Origin: Symbiodinium natans
Lineage: Eukaryota > Sar > Dinophyceae > Suessiales > Symbiodiniaceae
Length of the DNA: 64,000 nucleotides
Direction: 5' to 3'
Assembly: GCA_905221605.1 (NCBI GenBank)
Contig: CAJNDS010002735.1
Location: 186,001-250,000, forward strand
Shown: one piece after another, positions 46,601-57,988 of the stretch
Layout of the letters: every line of letters begins with the position of its first letter
Position numbering within the stretch: the stretch's first letter is position 1
Position numbers and translations under genes: made by a program
Notes under the pieces: generated by a model
Told to the model about the DNA's origin: nothing
The model's database searches: none
What the model saw: the letters and a program-made list of their open reading frames with translations, nothing else

Positions 46601-49600
46601 AACAAGCTTGGGTCTCGCTGTCCCGCTCAGTCTGTTTCTTCAAAGTTGTGAGTGTCTTAAAGTCTGTGATTCTGTTTGGTGCAAGCTCTGCACAACCATG
46701 CCTTCAGGACAATGGTTACAACTGGCCGGATGACGGCACGAAGAAGGACATTGTTGATTTTCAGGCTTGTTGTGCTTCTCTTGGAATGTGTTCTGTCTGG
46801 GTGCACTCTGCTCACAGCACTGCTTGTAGGACGACGATGGCAAAGCGCCGGACGACGGCACAAAGAAGGACATGCAGAGTCTTTCGTTGTCGGTTGTTGA
46901 TTCGTAGAATCATTGTTTTTTGCTGCCTGTGGTTTTGTGCAGGACAAGCAAAGTCTTGAGATGTTGGTTATTGATGTCTGGACTTTGTGTCTCTTTTTGC
47001 TTGTCACAACAATACCTTCAGGACAACGGCTACAACTGGCCGGATGACGGCACGAAGAAGGACGTTCAGAGCTTTCTAGCAGCCTTCGGTTGATTTTGAA
47101 GTTTGTTGTGTTTCTCTTAACGTTTCTGTTTCCGCCTGATGCGCATTGTTCACAATCAATGCCTTCGGACGACGGTTGCAACTGGGCGGATGACGGTAAT
47201 TGCGAAGAAAGACATGCAGCAGAATCGCTGGTTTGCTGTGCTGCGGTTGCAGTCCGAAATCTTGTCTGGTGTGCATTGTTCACAACACTTTTTTTCAGGA
47301 CAATGGATACAACAGGCCGGACGACGGCACGAAGAAGGACACGTAGAGTCTCTAGTTGTTAGTGTTCGATGTGTTTTTGATTTGTGCAAATTCTACTGAA
47401 AGTTCTGGGTGTGTTGGGTGCAGTTGGTGCTGCACATTTAATCAGGACGACACTCACAAAAGGACAAAGGACAGCGACAAGAAAGTCATGTAGAGTCTTT
47501 TTCGGAAGTCTGCGATCCTATGCGGCGGAAGTCCGCTCGCAACAATGCCTGTAGTACGAATGATGGTAGTAGGCGGATCAGTGTCAGGCTGTGTCAGGGC
47601 GTTCCTGTCTAGGAAGTTTTGGGGGCGGCTTGTGTGCAGCCACCTCCGAATCTTGCCCCCTTCAGGGATGCTGCATCCTAGAACCACACCCCGCCTCCCT
47701 GTCGTCCAAGCCTGACGTGCACAAGCTTATCAAATCAGGACGACATCTACAAAAGGACAAAGGACGACAACAAGAAGGACGTGTAGAGTGTCATTGCCGC
47801 CTTCGAGATTTCTGGCAAGTCGCTATGTTTAGCTTTCCGGCTGTTGCGGCTTCCTATGTCATATGTGCACCAGACTTTGCCACAACCTGTAGACTGTGTC
47901 GGGTGGTGTTCCTTGTTCATCTCCGTGTTTATGAGGACGACGATGGATCGCGCAGACGCAAGGACCGGGCCTCGGGCACAGTCGCCACTTCACTCCATTT
48001 GCGAGTTTGCGCCGAAACATGTGGTAGTAACGTGGTAGTTTGTCGGTGAGGACGATGTTGATGACTCTGGACGTCGACGCAAGGACAAGGGGTGGAAACA
48101 TGCAGGAAGAATGGAGGCCACTTCACTCATGCAGGATTGCCTGTTGAGTGGTTCCCAATGCGGGATGACGATGCTTTTGGTGCTTTCAGCCTCGGACGCG
48201 GACTCTCATCTGCCATCTGCCAGCATCAGTCGTGTGCCATCCACACATACCCAACAGTCCTTGAAACTTGCGAAGTCCCTTTTGGCCCTGGACTCAAGTG
48301 GACCTGATCGTAAATGCCATTAAGGGCCTCTTGCCTGCTCGCCACCGCGAACCATCTCCGGGCCCGATGCCAATGCCTTGATCCACTGGACCCCTCCAAA
48401 CTTCTCAGAGGTGGCAGACGCCTTTTGGGAAGGCTTGTGCGTTCGCTGGGCGGCATCGTGTCAGTTGGCCGCAACGCGGCAAACTCAATGCCGCTTTCGC
48501 TTAAGGCCGCGAGCGGCGCCAAGTCCTTGACAGCTCGTCGCAGCTCGACGCTTAAGTTAGCAGTTCCTACCACCGCGCCATTTTTCACGTCATCTCAAAA
48601 GGAGTCAGGCTGCTTATGCACTGGATAAGCTACACAGACATTCACATGCGTGTCTGCATGCTATTCTTCTCAACCGCTGTAGCATGCGGAAAGCGTAAGC
48701 ATCATACAAAGATCACCAAGTCGGCGCCTTCAGCAGCTTCTGGTGGCACCTCACCGCAATGCGTTGCTTGTTCTCAGTCCCTGCCCGTACCGTGGGTACT
48801 GTTGAAACTGTTGTAGCTGGTGTTTTTGTGCCATGCTTGCCATGCAATCCGGCCAATATCCTTTATCAGAACCATTCTTGCCACGGCAGCCGGCGCACCA
48901 ATGAGTCACAAAAAGAGCCTGATTCGGCTCAGCATTACACCACACTTTCACAGCACTTGCGCCTCCTTCTTGCGCTGCGCAATGACATAGCGAAAAGGCA
49001 CCCTGCCCAGCATCGGGTGCCCTTTAAAACTGTGGCTCGTTCCGCGCCCGCTCGAGTTCGGGCACTGTGAGCCTCGCAGCGCACCTGGGTCCTCCTGTCA
49101 GACGCTTTGGCTTCAGCAAGTTTTCACAGCCAGATCACGACCGCTGCGCTTTCCACGCCTCTGCGGAAAGCGGCATGCGCTCGCCATGCAGCAGCGCAGA
49201 GCCCTCGGAGACTTGGTGGCAGATGGGGCGCACATGCCGGGTACACCTGGCTGCAACATCAAAACCATCTAGGCCGACAATCGCGCGTTCTTTTCATTTT
49301 GTAGCATGCTTAGCGCTGCATTTTCAATTGTTTCCATGATCTTCCATTGCAATGACACCTATCTGTAGGACTTGTCATTCCTTACAGATATTGCTGTTGT
49401 GTTCGCTTTTCAGACTCTGCCACACTTGTGTGTAGACTGGGCATTGCTAGTCCTTCATGCCCCCTCATGCCTGCTGAAAAGGACGATGATGGCTCGCGCC
49501 GACGCAAGGACTCCAGCTCGTACAAAGTTGTTACATGATTGCTTTCGCAGTGTCTGGGAATCACCTGGTTGTTACTGATTGTCTGTTTGTGAGGACGACG

Positions 49601-52404
49601 GAGATGACGGTAGTCGTCGTCGGCGCAAGGACTGGGGTTGAACAAATACATCGCGATGAGTGGAGGCCCAATGCAAGACAGTACTGCAATGTTGAACCTG
49701 CATCCTTTCAGCTGTCGCGCGCCACGTGCTCAGTCCAATTTTATCGCTAACGCGGCTAAGAAGTGCCCCTTTCTCGTGGGGGGGGGGGGCCGGGGGAGGC
49801 TGGTGGGGCATGGGGGGAGGGCGTGGGGGGGGGCGGGGGGTCGTGGTGGGGGGGCGCAGCCGGGATTCTCGCATCCACCCCCTGTACCTGGGAGACTCGA
49901 TACAGGTCGACTACGGGGGGTATCCATTCGGGCCATAAAAAACTCGGCCCGCGGCCCCACCCACACTGCGCTGTCTGCTTCCTGCCGGTTCGGGATCGGC
50001 ATTGATGTTTGAGGGCTTCTGTGCTTCGGTTTGAGAATGAAGGGGATTGCTTAGGGTTGTTCAGACTTCTAGGGTTGAGGGGTTGCTTGGGGCTCCTGGG
50101 CAGTACAAAAACAGAGAGCTGTGATAATGCAGAGGACGGTTCACATTTTCTTTTGTCAGACAGAGGAATGGAGGATTCCCTATTAAAGATGTAATGGTTT
50201 CCTACCAACAATGCTTCTGAGACGCCAATGATAAACAAATGGTCGGATGACGGCACAATGAAGGACATGTAGAGTCTCGTATGTTTAGTCTGCGAGCCTA
50301 CTCTGTGGACCTCAGTGCTAGTGTACATTTTTCGCAACAATGCTGAAACTCATCACTGCGTCGCATTTTCTGGGAGTCGCCTGTTGTCCATTTGTGAGGA
50401 CGACGGAGATGACGGTAGTCGTCGACGAAAGGACTGGGGCTGGGAACATGCCAGACATGCTGGGGAACGTCTGATGCTGCATCAGTGGACGTTCAGTACA
50501 AGGTGGCTTCGGTACAGGTATCTCGCACCCGCATTCCCTCCGTTGTTGTTCGCTTGTCAAGCTCAGCCACAGCGGCGTGCCGGCTGCAATGAGCGTTCGT
50601 CCTTCATGTCTCCTCATGCCTGTTAAGAAGGACGATGATGGATCGCGCCGACGCAAGGACTGGAGCTCGTGCAAATTTGTTACATGACTGCCTTCACATT
50701 GTCTGGGAATCACCTGGTCTGTTCATAAGGATGACGGAGATGACGGTAGTCGTCGACGAAAGGACTGGGGCTGGGAACATGCCAGACATGCTGGGGAATG
50801 TCTGATGTGCATCAGTGGACGTTCAGTACAAGGTGGCTTCGGTACAGGTATCTCGCACCCGCATTCCCTCCGTTGTTGTTCGCTTGTCAAGCTCAGCCAC
50901 AGCGGCGTGCCGGCTGCAATGAGCGTTCGTCCTTCATGTCTCCTCATGCCTGTTGAGAAGGACGATGATGGATCGCGCCGACGCAAGGACTGGAGCTCGT
51001 GCAAATTTGTTACATGACTTCCTTCGCATTGTCTGGGAATCACCTGGCGCTGGTCTGTTCATGAGGATGACGGAGATGACGGTAGTCGTCGACGAAAGGA
51101 CTGGGGCTGGGAACATGCCAGACATGCTGGGGAATGTCTGATGTGCATCAGTGGACGTTCAGTACAAGGTGGCTTCGGTACAGGTATCTCGCACCCGCAT
51201 TCCCTCCGTTGTTGTTCGCTTGTCAAGCTCAGCCACAGCGGCGTGCCGGCTGCAATGAGCGTTCGTCCTTCATGTCTCCTCATGCCTGTTGAGAAGGACG
51301 ATGATGGATCGCGCCGACGCAAGGACTGGAGCTCGTGCAAATTTGTTACATGACTTCCTTCGCATTGTCTGGGAATCACCTGGCGCTGGTCTGTTCATGA
51401 GGATGACGGAGATGACGGTAGTCGTCGACGAAAGGACTGGGGCTGGGAACATGCCAGACATGCTGAGGAATGTCTGATGTGCATCAGTGGACGTTCAGTA
51501 CAAGGTGGCTTCGGTACAGGTATCTCGCACCCGCATTCCCTCCGTTGTTGTTGGCTTGTCAAGCTCAGCTCGGCCACAGCGGCGTGCCGGCTGCAATGGG
51601 TGTCCGTCCTTCATGCCCTTTCATGTTTGTTGAGAAGGACGATGATGGATCGCGCCGACGCAAGGACTGGAGCTCGTGCAAATTTGTTACATGACTTCCT
51701 TCGCATTGTCTGGGAATCACCTGGCACTGGTCTGTTCATGAGGATGATGGAGATGATGGTAGTCGTCGACGAAAGGACTGGGGCTGGGAACATGCCAGAC
51801 ATGCTGGGGAATGTCTGATGCTACATCAGTGGACGTTCAGTACAAGGTGGCTTCGGTACAGGTATCTCGCACCCGCATTCCCTCCGTTGTTGTTCGCTTG
51901 TCAAACTCGGCCACAGCGGCGTGCCGGCTGCAATGGGTGTTCGTCCTTCATGCCCCCTCATGCCTGTTGAGAAGGACGATGATGGATCGCGCCGACGCAA
52001 GGACTGGAGCTCGTGCATATTTGTTGCATGTCTGCCTTCGCATTGTCTGGAAATCACCTGGTCTGTTCATGAGGATGACGGAGATGACGGTAGCCGTCGA
52101 CGAAAGGACTGGGGCTGCGAACATGCCAGACATGCTGGGGAACGGCTGATGCTGCATCAGTGGACGTTCAGTAAGGAAGGGTCGGTTTAGATATTTGAAG
52201 CATACTATCTTGTCTATCTGTTGCCTACATTCCCTCAGCTTTGTGGGATCAGGGACACGAGGACTGGCTCGTGGATATTTTAAGTGCCTGTATCCCTGTT
52301 TTCCAGGGGTCGCGGAGGGAAGATCTTTCGTCGGTCGAGAAACCCATGTCTTTGCGTCATTGATGAGTGTGGAGGACGATGATTCGTCACGACGCCGGCG
52401 CAAG
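40612..52404 (+). CDS. Putative giant gene of about 50 symmetric mini-exons with Asp/Arg-Lys charge blocks
   Basis: Over 12 kb, on the plus strand only, short blocks recur that begin directly after AG with GAC or GAT and end at AAG or AGG followed by GAC. Examples: 40,612-40,647 (DDDRRNDDDKKR), 42,532-42,567 (DDDKRPDDDRKK), 46,708-46,746 (DNGYNWPDDGTKK), 50,631-50,657 (DDDGSRRRK), 50,730-50,762 (DDGDDGSRRRK), 52,375-52,404 (DDDSSRRRRK). If spliced as GA-AG introns, the blocks are 27, 30, 33, 36 or 39 nt, all multiples of three, so they join in phase 0. Ser is coded by AGT, TCG, TCA or TCT and Arg by at least five codons in diverged copies while the peptide pattern stays, which points to selection on protein. 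Spacers are 75-310 bp. The block at 47,446-47,484 is followed by GT instead of GA. First and last exons of the gene, and its expression, are unknown; a satellite with no protein product is the main alternative. Confidence 0.5.
41500..42430 (+). other. Interruption of the 180-bp array
   Basis: Unrelated sequence with a T-rich stretch (41,728-41,755), a 57-bp tandem repeat and a terminal Lys-rich frame (42,310-42,400). The array resumes at AACAATGCTTGTAG near 42,440. Confidence 0.7.
41825..42305 (+). repeat. 57-bp tandem repeat
   Basis: About nine copies of a unit containing GCACGCACTGGTCAC and GCGGACATGGATGCTCTGGC, with two alternating variants (AAAGACGTAATCATC and GCAGACGTATAATCGTC). Confidence 0.9.
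46690..47790 (+). repeat. Divergent mini-exon blocks between the two arrays
   Basis: Seven blocks at about 46,708, 46,832, 47,022, 47,168, 47,299, 47,446 and 47,738, reading DNGYNWPDDGTKK, DDDGKAPDDGTKK, DDTHKRTKDSDKK or DDIYKRTKDDNKK. Most follow a pyrimidine-rich stretch ending TTCAG, TGTAG or ATCAG. Spacers have diverged much more than the blocks. The copy at 47,168 has lost its exact ends. Confidence 0.7.
47937..48085 (+). repeat. Two solitary charge-block copies
   Basis: 47,937 (DDDGSRRRK, with CGC AGA CGC for the Arg run) and 48,053 (DDVDDSGRRRK), each after a GAG that supplies the acceptor and followed by GAC. They lie in otherwise unique sequence. Confidence 0.6.
48226..49340 (-). 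other. Unique insert within the array, possible minus-strand remnant
   Basis: Minus-strand frames at 48,588-48,226 (KNGAVVGTANLSVELRRAVK, DLAPLAALSESG) and 48,951-48,751 (NQALFVTHWCAGCRGKNGSD) have protein-like composition and opposite polarity to the host gene, which suggests a retroelement or transposon fragment. No domain is recognised and the plus strand is also partly open. Confidence 0.3.
49484..49632 (+). repeat. Two charge-block copies before the 336-bp array
   Basis: 49,475-49,501 area reads DDDGSRRRK and about 49,593 reads DDGDDGSRRRRK with Arg codons CGT CGT CGG CGC. They are the outlying, diverged members of the 336-bp repeat. Confidence 0.6.
49780..49860 (+). repeat. G-rich tract
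   Basis: Runs of 5-11 G separated by one to three bases, with quadruplex potential, between the divergent mini-exon copies and the 336-bp array. Confidence 0.85.
50395..52160 (+). repeat. 336-bp tandem repeat with two mini-exon types per unit
   Basis: Five to six copies with a period of 336 bp in the centre (50,723, 51,059, 51,395). Each carries a DDGDDGSRRRK block (about 50,399, 50,730, 51,066, 51,402, 51,741, 52,075) and a DDDGSRRRK block (50,631, about 50,959, 51,295, 51,637, 51,976). Central copies are almost identical, so duplication is recent or homogenised. Confidence 0.9.
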
Positions 52405-54960
52405 GACATGGGAGTCACAAGCTCCCAGTCCTGCACAGCTTTGCACATCTCTGCGCAGCTTTTGGGTCAGGACTACTCCGATTGATCGGCATACAGGCCA
52501 ACAACAGGCAGCCCATCAGAGCTCCCATCCCCGACCCTCTCCGACCCCTGCAACTGCAGAGTGGGATTCCCATGCACTTCTGGAGGCGGCGGATGCGTGC
52601 ATCCTCCCATGTGCTGAGCGAGTTGATGCCCCGAACAGCGGGCATGCCCGGTGTATGCCCCGTGTAGACAGGGTCTGATCTGGTTCCAACCTTGAAGTCT
52701 TGCAGCAAGTTTCGGCCTAGTTTGGGCATGTCTCTGGCGCGCAGCCGAGCGAGTTGGGGCTTTTAAGGAGACCGAATTTTAGGGATGTGCTTCGCTTTAC
52801 CGTAGATGCGCTCTGCCAGGCCTAGGTCTCGCGACCATAGCGACTGTAGTCTTGTCAGTGCCTTATCGGTTGTGCCCTGGCAGGGCCCCGGCACCTCCTC
52901 TTAGAGGAAGCTGCCAATGAATTTTCTTGCAGTTTTTGGAGGGCTTCAAGTCCAGGATTTTGCACAACTGAGCCTCACCAGATTGGACGGATGCAAGTCG
53001 CAGTCGCTGTGGATCTCTGCGATGACTTCACGCAAGGATCTCATATTTTCTCTTGGCCCACTTCTGGTCGGCAGGTTGTGCAGACGCTCCCGATGCAACA
53101 TGTCAGCAGACTGCTCGTCGTGCTCGGAAGTTGTCACCACACCGAAACCCGTGGTTAATTCGTGCATAGACGCACAGCAGCGGAGTCGCAAGACGAGGCC
53201 TGATGGGTCCGAGTCCGCATCGATGTAGCCGCCTGTGCTGATTTGATCTGATTTGTCTCAAGTTGGGCGTACCACTTGCAGCTTCCCTAGCTGTACTCTC
53301 CGATGCCAACAGCAGATTGCTTGTGGCCCGGTGCGCCACCGAAAAAGCCACGAAGCTTTGGCCTCAGCTTCAATGCCTCGAATAGGCTTCGAGACACGCC
53401 CGGAAAGCCCTCGATTCCTGAATGTGCGTGCCAAGATGTGCCAAGGCAACACTCTGTCGGTAGAGGTACACAAGTTCTAGACCTCCTTCAGTGTCTGCAG
53501 CTCTGCTATGGCATCGCGGGCAGGTGCAGGTTGCTGCATGGGGATGTGATACTTCCGGTGCAAATGTACCGTCTCGTCCCAACGCACTTGTCTCCAGCAT
53601 GATTGGGTGTCTCTTGGCAGTGGAGATGAACCTCAATGTCTTTGCATTCCGCAGTTCCATCCTGTTCTTTATGCTAGGAACATCCACCGGGATCACTGCG
53701 AGCCACAGCCTGGACAGCGAAAGACCCACATGTGCATTATTGTGCATTCTGGCAGAGCAAATTAGCAGCACTACCTGGCACTACCTCCCATTCCCAAAAT
53801 TCAAACTTGAGAACTGCACATCCGAACAGAAGGTGGTCTCACACGCATGGCTACTGTGATTTTTGCACATTTCGGGGCGAGCGGCGTTGCGCTCGCTCTT
53901 CGTTATCAGCGCTGCGCTCAGGAATTCATTAGAAAGTGTATAAACTTCAGTTTCGGGGATGCCCTGCTGCAATGTTCCGTTTGCTGGCCTGCTTGTCTTC
54001 AATGTGGTTTTCATGTCTTTCTTTGTGTTCAGGCCCGTACGATAACGACTTCCTGCAGAAAGAACCCTGTCCGATACCCCATTCCAAGCAAGAAAGTACG
54101 AAATAAAGGGCAGCGGAAGTCGACAATCGACCAGTGTGTTCGGGACACAACCACCTTAAAAAGGTACTGCATGCCCCTTCATCTGTTTTGATTGTTTAAA
54201 AGCCATATGCCCTTTTTGGATCTCCGACCCGCGGACTTGAGCATCTCTTGTCGTGTCCAGAACTCGGCCTGCGTTGCGCTGCGCCGCGAGATGTGAGGGC
54301 CTCAGCATATGCCCCAGCATGCCTATGATTCTGCCTGCTCGAATAGTCGCTGACGTGTGGATGTGTGAGGCCAACATCGTTTTCTATTTAAGGGTTGTTG
54401 GGGTCTTGGAGGGAAAGGGCCTTGTGAAGCGGTTGCCAGGCTACTTGGGCATCTCCCGCTGCCTCTGCTGCCGAAGAAATGAAATTTCCGAAAGCCCCGC
54501 GCCACAGCGGCGCTGCGCTGGCATCAAGTGGTGCCCAGCACAAGTTTCACGAGTGCTTGATGCGTTATGCGGGGCGTGCAGCCTGATCATACACTTAACC
54601 TCCGGTGGATTTTGCTTCGAGTCTGCACAAATCTGCACAACATGGCCGTCTTCGTACCTGAATGCCTCAACGGTGCTGTGAGCGGCGTTGAAATCAGTAA
54701 CGGCGCTGCGCATCTTTCGCCAGGGGTCATCCTGCCACCCATCGCCAGTTTTGTTTGCAGGAAGGTCCTTCTGCGCGGTTATCAGGGATGTGCGAGCGCA
54801 AAAACTGATTTCTCACAAGGCTGTCCTTCACAAATGGCCCTCGATGGTGAAACGAGTTAGACACTATGACTCTGACGTCTAACGTGAGAATCCTGACATG
54901 CGGAAATGGATCACATATGCGCAGCCAACCGCAGGACGCCTCTCAGAAGATCATCAGTTT
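52405..54960. other. No recognisable gene
   Basis: Minus-strand stretches at 53,771-53,370 and 53,191-52,946 look mildly protein-like (CTCPRCHSRAADTEGGLELV; RENMRSLREVIAEIHSDCDL) but have no family and change frame. Minus-strand 54,713-54,441 is also open. Nothing is firm enough to call. Confidence 0.35.
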
Positions 54961-55048
54961 TCCTAAGCCCTAAACCTTACCAAAACCCTAAACTTTAAAC
55001 CTTGAACCCTAAGCCCTAAGCCGCCTAAGCCCTAAACCCAAAACCCGC
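54961..55048 (-). repeat. Interstitial CCCTAAA-like repeat
   Basis: CCTAAGCCCTAAACC and related units; the strand-complement of TTTAGGG, with many single-base variants. Confidence 0.8.
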
Positions 55049-57290
55049 AGAGCTGGAGGTACTGGTTCCACCTGGCGATGCAGGTGGCATTTGCCTTCCG
55101 CGAGGCGCTCGTGGTTTCGGCGCTGAGGTGGGACTGGGCAGCTTGGGTCGCACGTACTTGGAGGGGTAATTATAACCCCAATTATGAAGGATCCCCTTTT
55201 TCATACGGACCCCAATAAGGTACTCCTACTTTCGTACACTCCCACCCCCTGACCAGTGCCCGTGGGCTGACTTGTAATGTCAGGAGCTTCTGTTTGTTCA
55301 CGCCGCGTCGTGGCTGACCATTCTGAATCTTGGCATAGTCCTGTAACATGCGATTCAAGAATGTTTTTGCACGCGATGAGCAATTTCAACTCAGCGGACA
55401 GAGTGCAAGATGCAAGGATAGCCACCCGAGAGGCAGGAATCCGGGGTACCTTTTGACGGTGGTGCCAGCAAACGGCTAGCACATGCACCAGTACAGGTTT
55501 TGCAGTTGTGCACTTGGTCAGTCAGCTTGCAGATTTCTCAGCTCGCACGGCATGTGTCGGATGTTCGCGGAAGTGGAGTCAATGCGACGCTTTGAATCGC
55601 GTCGCAGGTCTGGCTCTTCTCCGGGATCCGCGAGGGCTCCGACAAGCGGAAAGTAGCAGTGGACGGACTCCTTGACATGCTGCTACTTCCGGTGTCTCTG
55701 CATTCGGAGCAGATGTCTTTGGGTCTCTGACGTGAAGGAATTGTTTGGGAGGCGCACTGGGTTCTGGGCAGCAGATGCCGAGGTTAACATCATCTTCTTC
55801 TGTGCCGTGTGCGTTCGCGTGCTGAGACTTCAGCCAGACACGCAAATGGGAAAGATGCCCCGATGCATTGACTTGCATTGATCATTGAGGCAACGAATCC
55901 CAAACTATCCCAGGGGTTCAATGTGCCATCACCCGTAAGTTGGCATGATTGAGTCTTTGCCAGTAGCAGCTGGGGCATCCGTCTTTTGCACCCCCGAGGA
56001 TGGTTCCAGTGATCATCGAAAGTGGCGACATTTACGAAGCCTTCGCGCTGTGGTCGGTGCTTGTTCTCTTCGTCAAGGCGCGACGATTAGAGGTTTCTTT
56101 GGAGCGACGCGGCGCGGCTCTCCGAAAGCTCCTCAAGTGATACTTGAACACCCACAGAACTCATGGACTCATGGAATGTCATACAGAGGCTACAGCGTGA
56201 AAGCTGGGAAGCCTGATTTGCTCGAAGGTGGTGCAGGCTGAGATGGCGGGCAGCCACTCCAACGCCATGAGCTCGTTCAGGCTCCTTCCGAATTGAACAC
56301 CCCTTGATACTTGTACCCAAAGCAACATCAACGGAGCTGACAGGTCCTTCAAGTCGATCAGCCTCCAGGGTGTCAAAGCCTGGGTCTTCATTCAGTCGGC
56401 CGCGGTAGTGTTGCCGCTTGGGCTCTGCTTTGGGCGGGGAGGGTGGGGGAAGGCGGGGAAGGCGGGGGAAGGCTGGGGGGGGGGGGCCTGCAAATCCGAG
56501 GAAGCTTATTCTTCAAGGCATCGTGGCTGTCTATGTCCCGACCTTCTGCTACTGGGCTTCGAAGTCCTGCACGAGCTGCGAGAAGCTTTATGAGGAGAGA
56601 AGGGGTTGCCTCCATGAGCACAAGTTGACAAGTGTCTGAACTGTCTGCCCTGTGAAAGGAGAACGTCGCCATTGCTCTGTCTGCTGTAACTTTCCTGCTT
56701 TGTCCCTCGCAGCAGTTCAGCTCCAATTCACATGCAGCTCTGAGAGCTGCGGACGAATTAAGAGACTCGGATTCACAGCTCAGGCTCCTTCGCCATCATG
56801 TTTGTGTTCTACTTTGAGTCTGGGTACCGGCATCACTTGGAGAAGACGGAGCCCTTGCGAGGATCTTAGAGGGTCTTGGAGTCTCAGAGATTCTCTGCGT
56901 CCTCACTGCCTCACCCGAGCTCAAAGCACAAGCCGCTGAGGTGGAAGTTCCTGGGCGTGAAAGGCCGGGGGAGACTCGAAAGATAGGCCAGAGATTCGGG
57001 TCTTCCCTCTGAAGGCATCGTGTCCGTGACCTACTTCCAGTGGCTGGTGATCTCCGCCCTCGCCTCACCATTGAAATGGACTGGCAACCAAGTCTACCTT
57101 TTCCACTGCAGCTTGGACTACCTTTGGAGGCTGCTAGGGTAGGGAAGCGAGAATCTGTGGACTGCCAGTACCCATGCGCGACGTCGACGACGCCCACCAC
57201 TTGTTCCTTTCTGTCTTCCGTTTCTATGTTCGGAATCTGGTTTTTGACAGCAGCCGGGCGCATCAGCTGTGCATTCTTGTACGATGCTGA
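55049..57290 (+). CDS. Scattered exon-like blocks of a possible multi-pass membrane protein
   Basis: Blocks after AG acceptors: 55,049-55,124 (SWRYWFHLAMQVAFAFREAL, VVSAL); 55,968-56,139 (PRMVPVIIESGDIYEAFALW, SVLVLFVKARRL); about 56,780-56,860 (GSFAIMFVFYFESGYRHHLE); 57,035-57,130 (QWLVISALASPLKWTGNQVY, LFHCSLDYLWRLL); 57,172-57,285 (VDDAHHLFLSVFRFYVRNLV). Several are hydrophobic enough for membrane segments. The acidic IYEAF block recalls the TMEM184/Ost-alpha family (RDxYEAF), but this is a single short motif. Frames between blocks were not joined and I am unsure that they are one gene. Confidence 0.25.
56430..56490 (+). repeat. G-rich GGGGAAGGC repeat
   Basis: GGGGAAGGCGGGGAAGGCGG units followed by a run of 12 G. 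Confidence 0.8.
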
Positions 57291-57888
57291 AGCCGCGCGC
57301 GATGGAAAAGCTTTAGTGGCAAGTGACACACGACCTCGGAGCGGTCGAGATACCAGAACTGTGTGCCATGGGCCTCACCCAAGCTGAGCGTGCTAGCTTC
57401 TTGGATTCTTGCAGGGCGGCTTGACACAGGCGGCGAAAGATTCTCACTGCCCAGGAGAGGAGCAAGCCCAGAGCAGGTCGAATGCAGAGAGCAACCAGCA
57501 AGAGGGTGCCGGGCATCGTTGTCGGCCGCGTGATTGGAAGGGCTCGGAGGAAGCAAGCCACAAGGGAACTTGGGTGAGGATCCTGAATCTGGGCCCTGCC
57601 CCCATGGCACGGTCAACCTAACCCTAGAACCTCCCTTCCTTGCCAGCCCGGCTGTGTTTAAGAATTTAGCCATTCAGCCCTGCAGACCTCGAAGCGCGTC
57701 GAACCTTTATGTCGTTGCCTCTGCTCGAACATCTTGGGTCGTCCTCAAATTGCGTTGCCGCCTTGCATGCAGCTCCCTAAGGCGGCCGCCCTTAAGGAAA
57801 GTGATATATACTGCCTTAGGGTGCTCATGGATTCGCCTGCTTGGGCATGCCGGAAACCACAAGATGACTTCGGTTTTCAGTTTTAGCC
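57291..57888. other. No recognisable gene
   Basis: Short frames on both strands; the Asn/Pro/Lys-rich minus-strand frame at 58,000-57,707 is read from the telomere-like repeat. Confidence 0.4.
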
Positions 57889-57985
57889 AGGGTTTAGGAT
57901 TTTTTGGGCTCAGGGGTTTAGGGGTGTAGGGTTTAGGGTTTAGGGTACGTTTGGGGTTTAGGGTGTAGGGTTTAGGGTTCAGGTT
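57889..57985 (+). repeat. Interstitial TTTAGGG-like repeat
   Basis: GGGTTTAGGGTTTAGGG with GGTGTAGGG variants; the cleanest of three such tracts in the window. Confidence 0.85.
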
Positions 57986-57988
57986 CCG

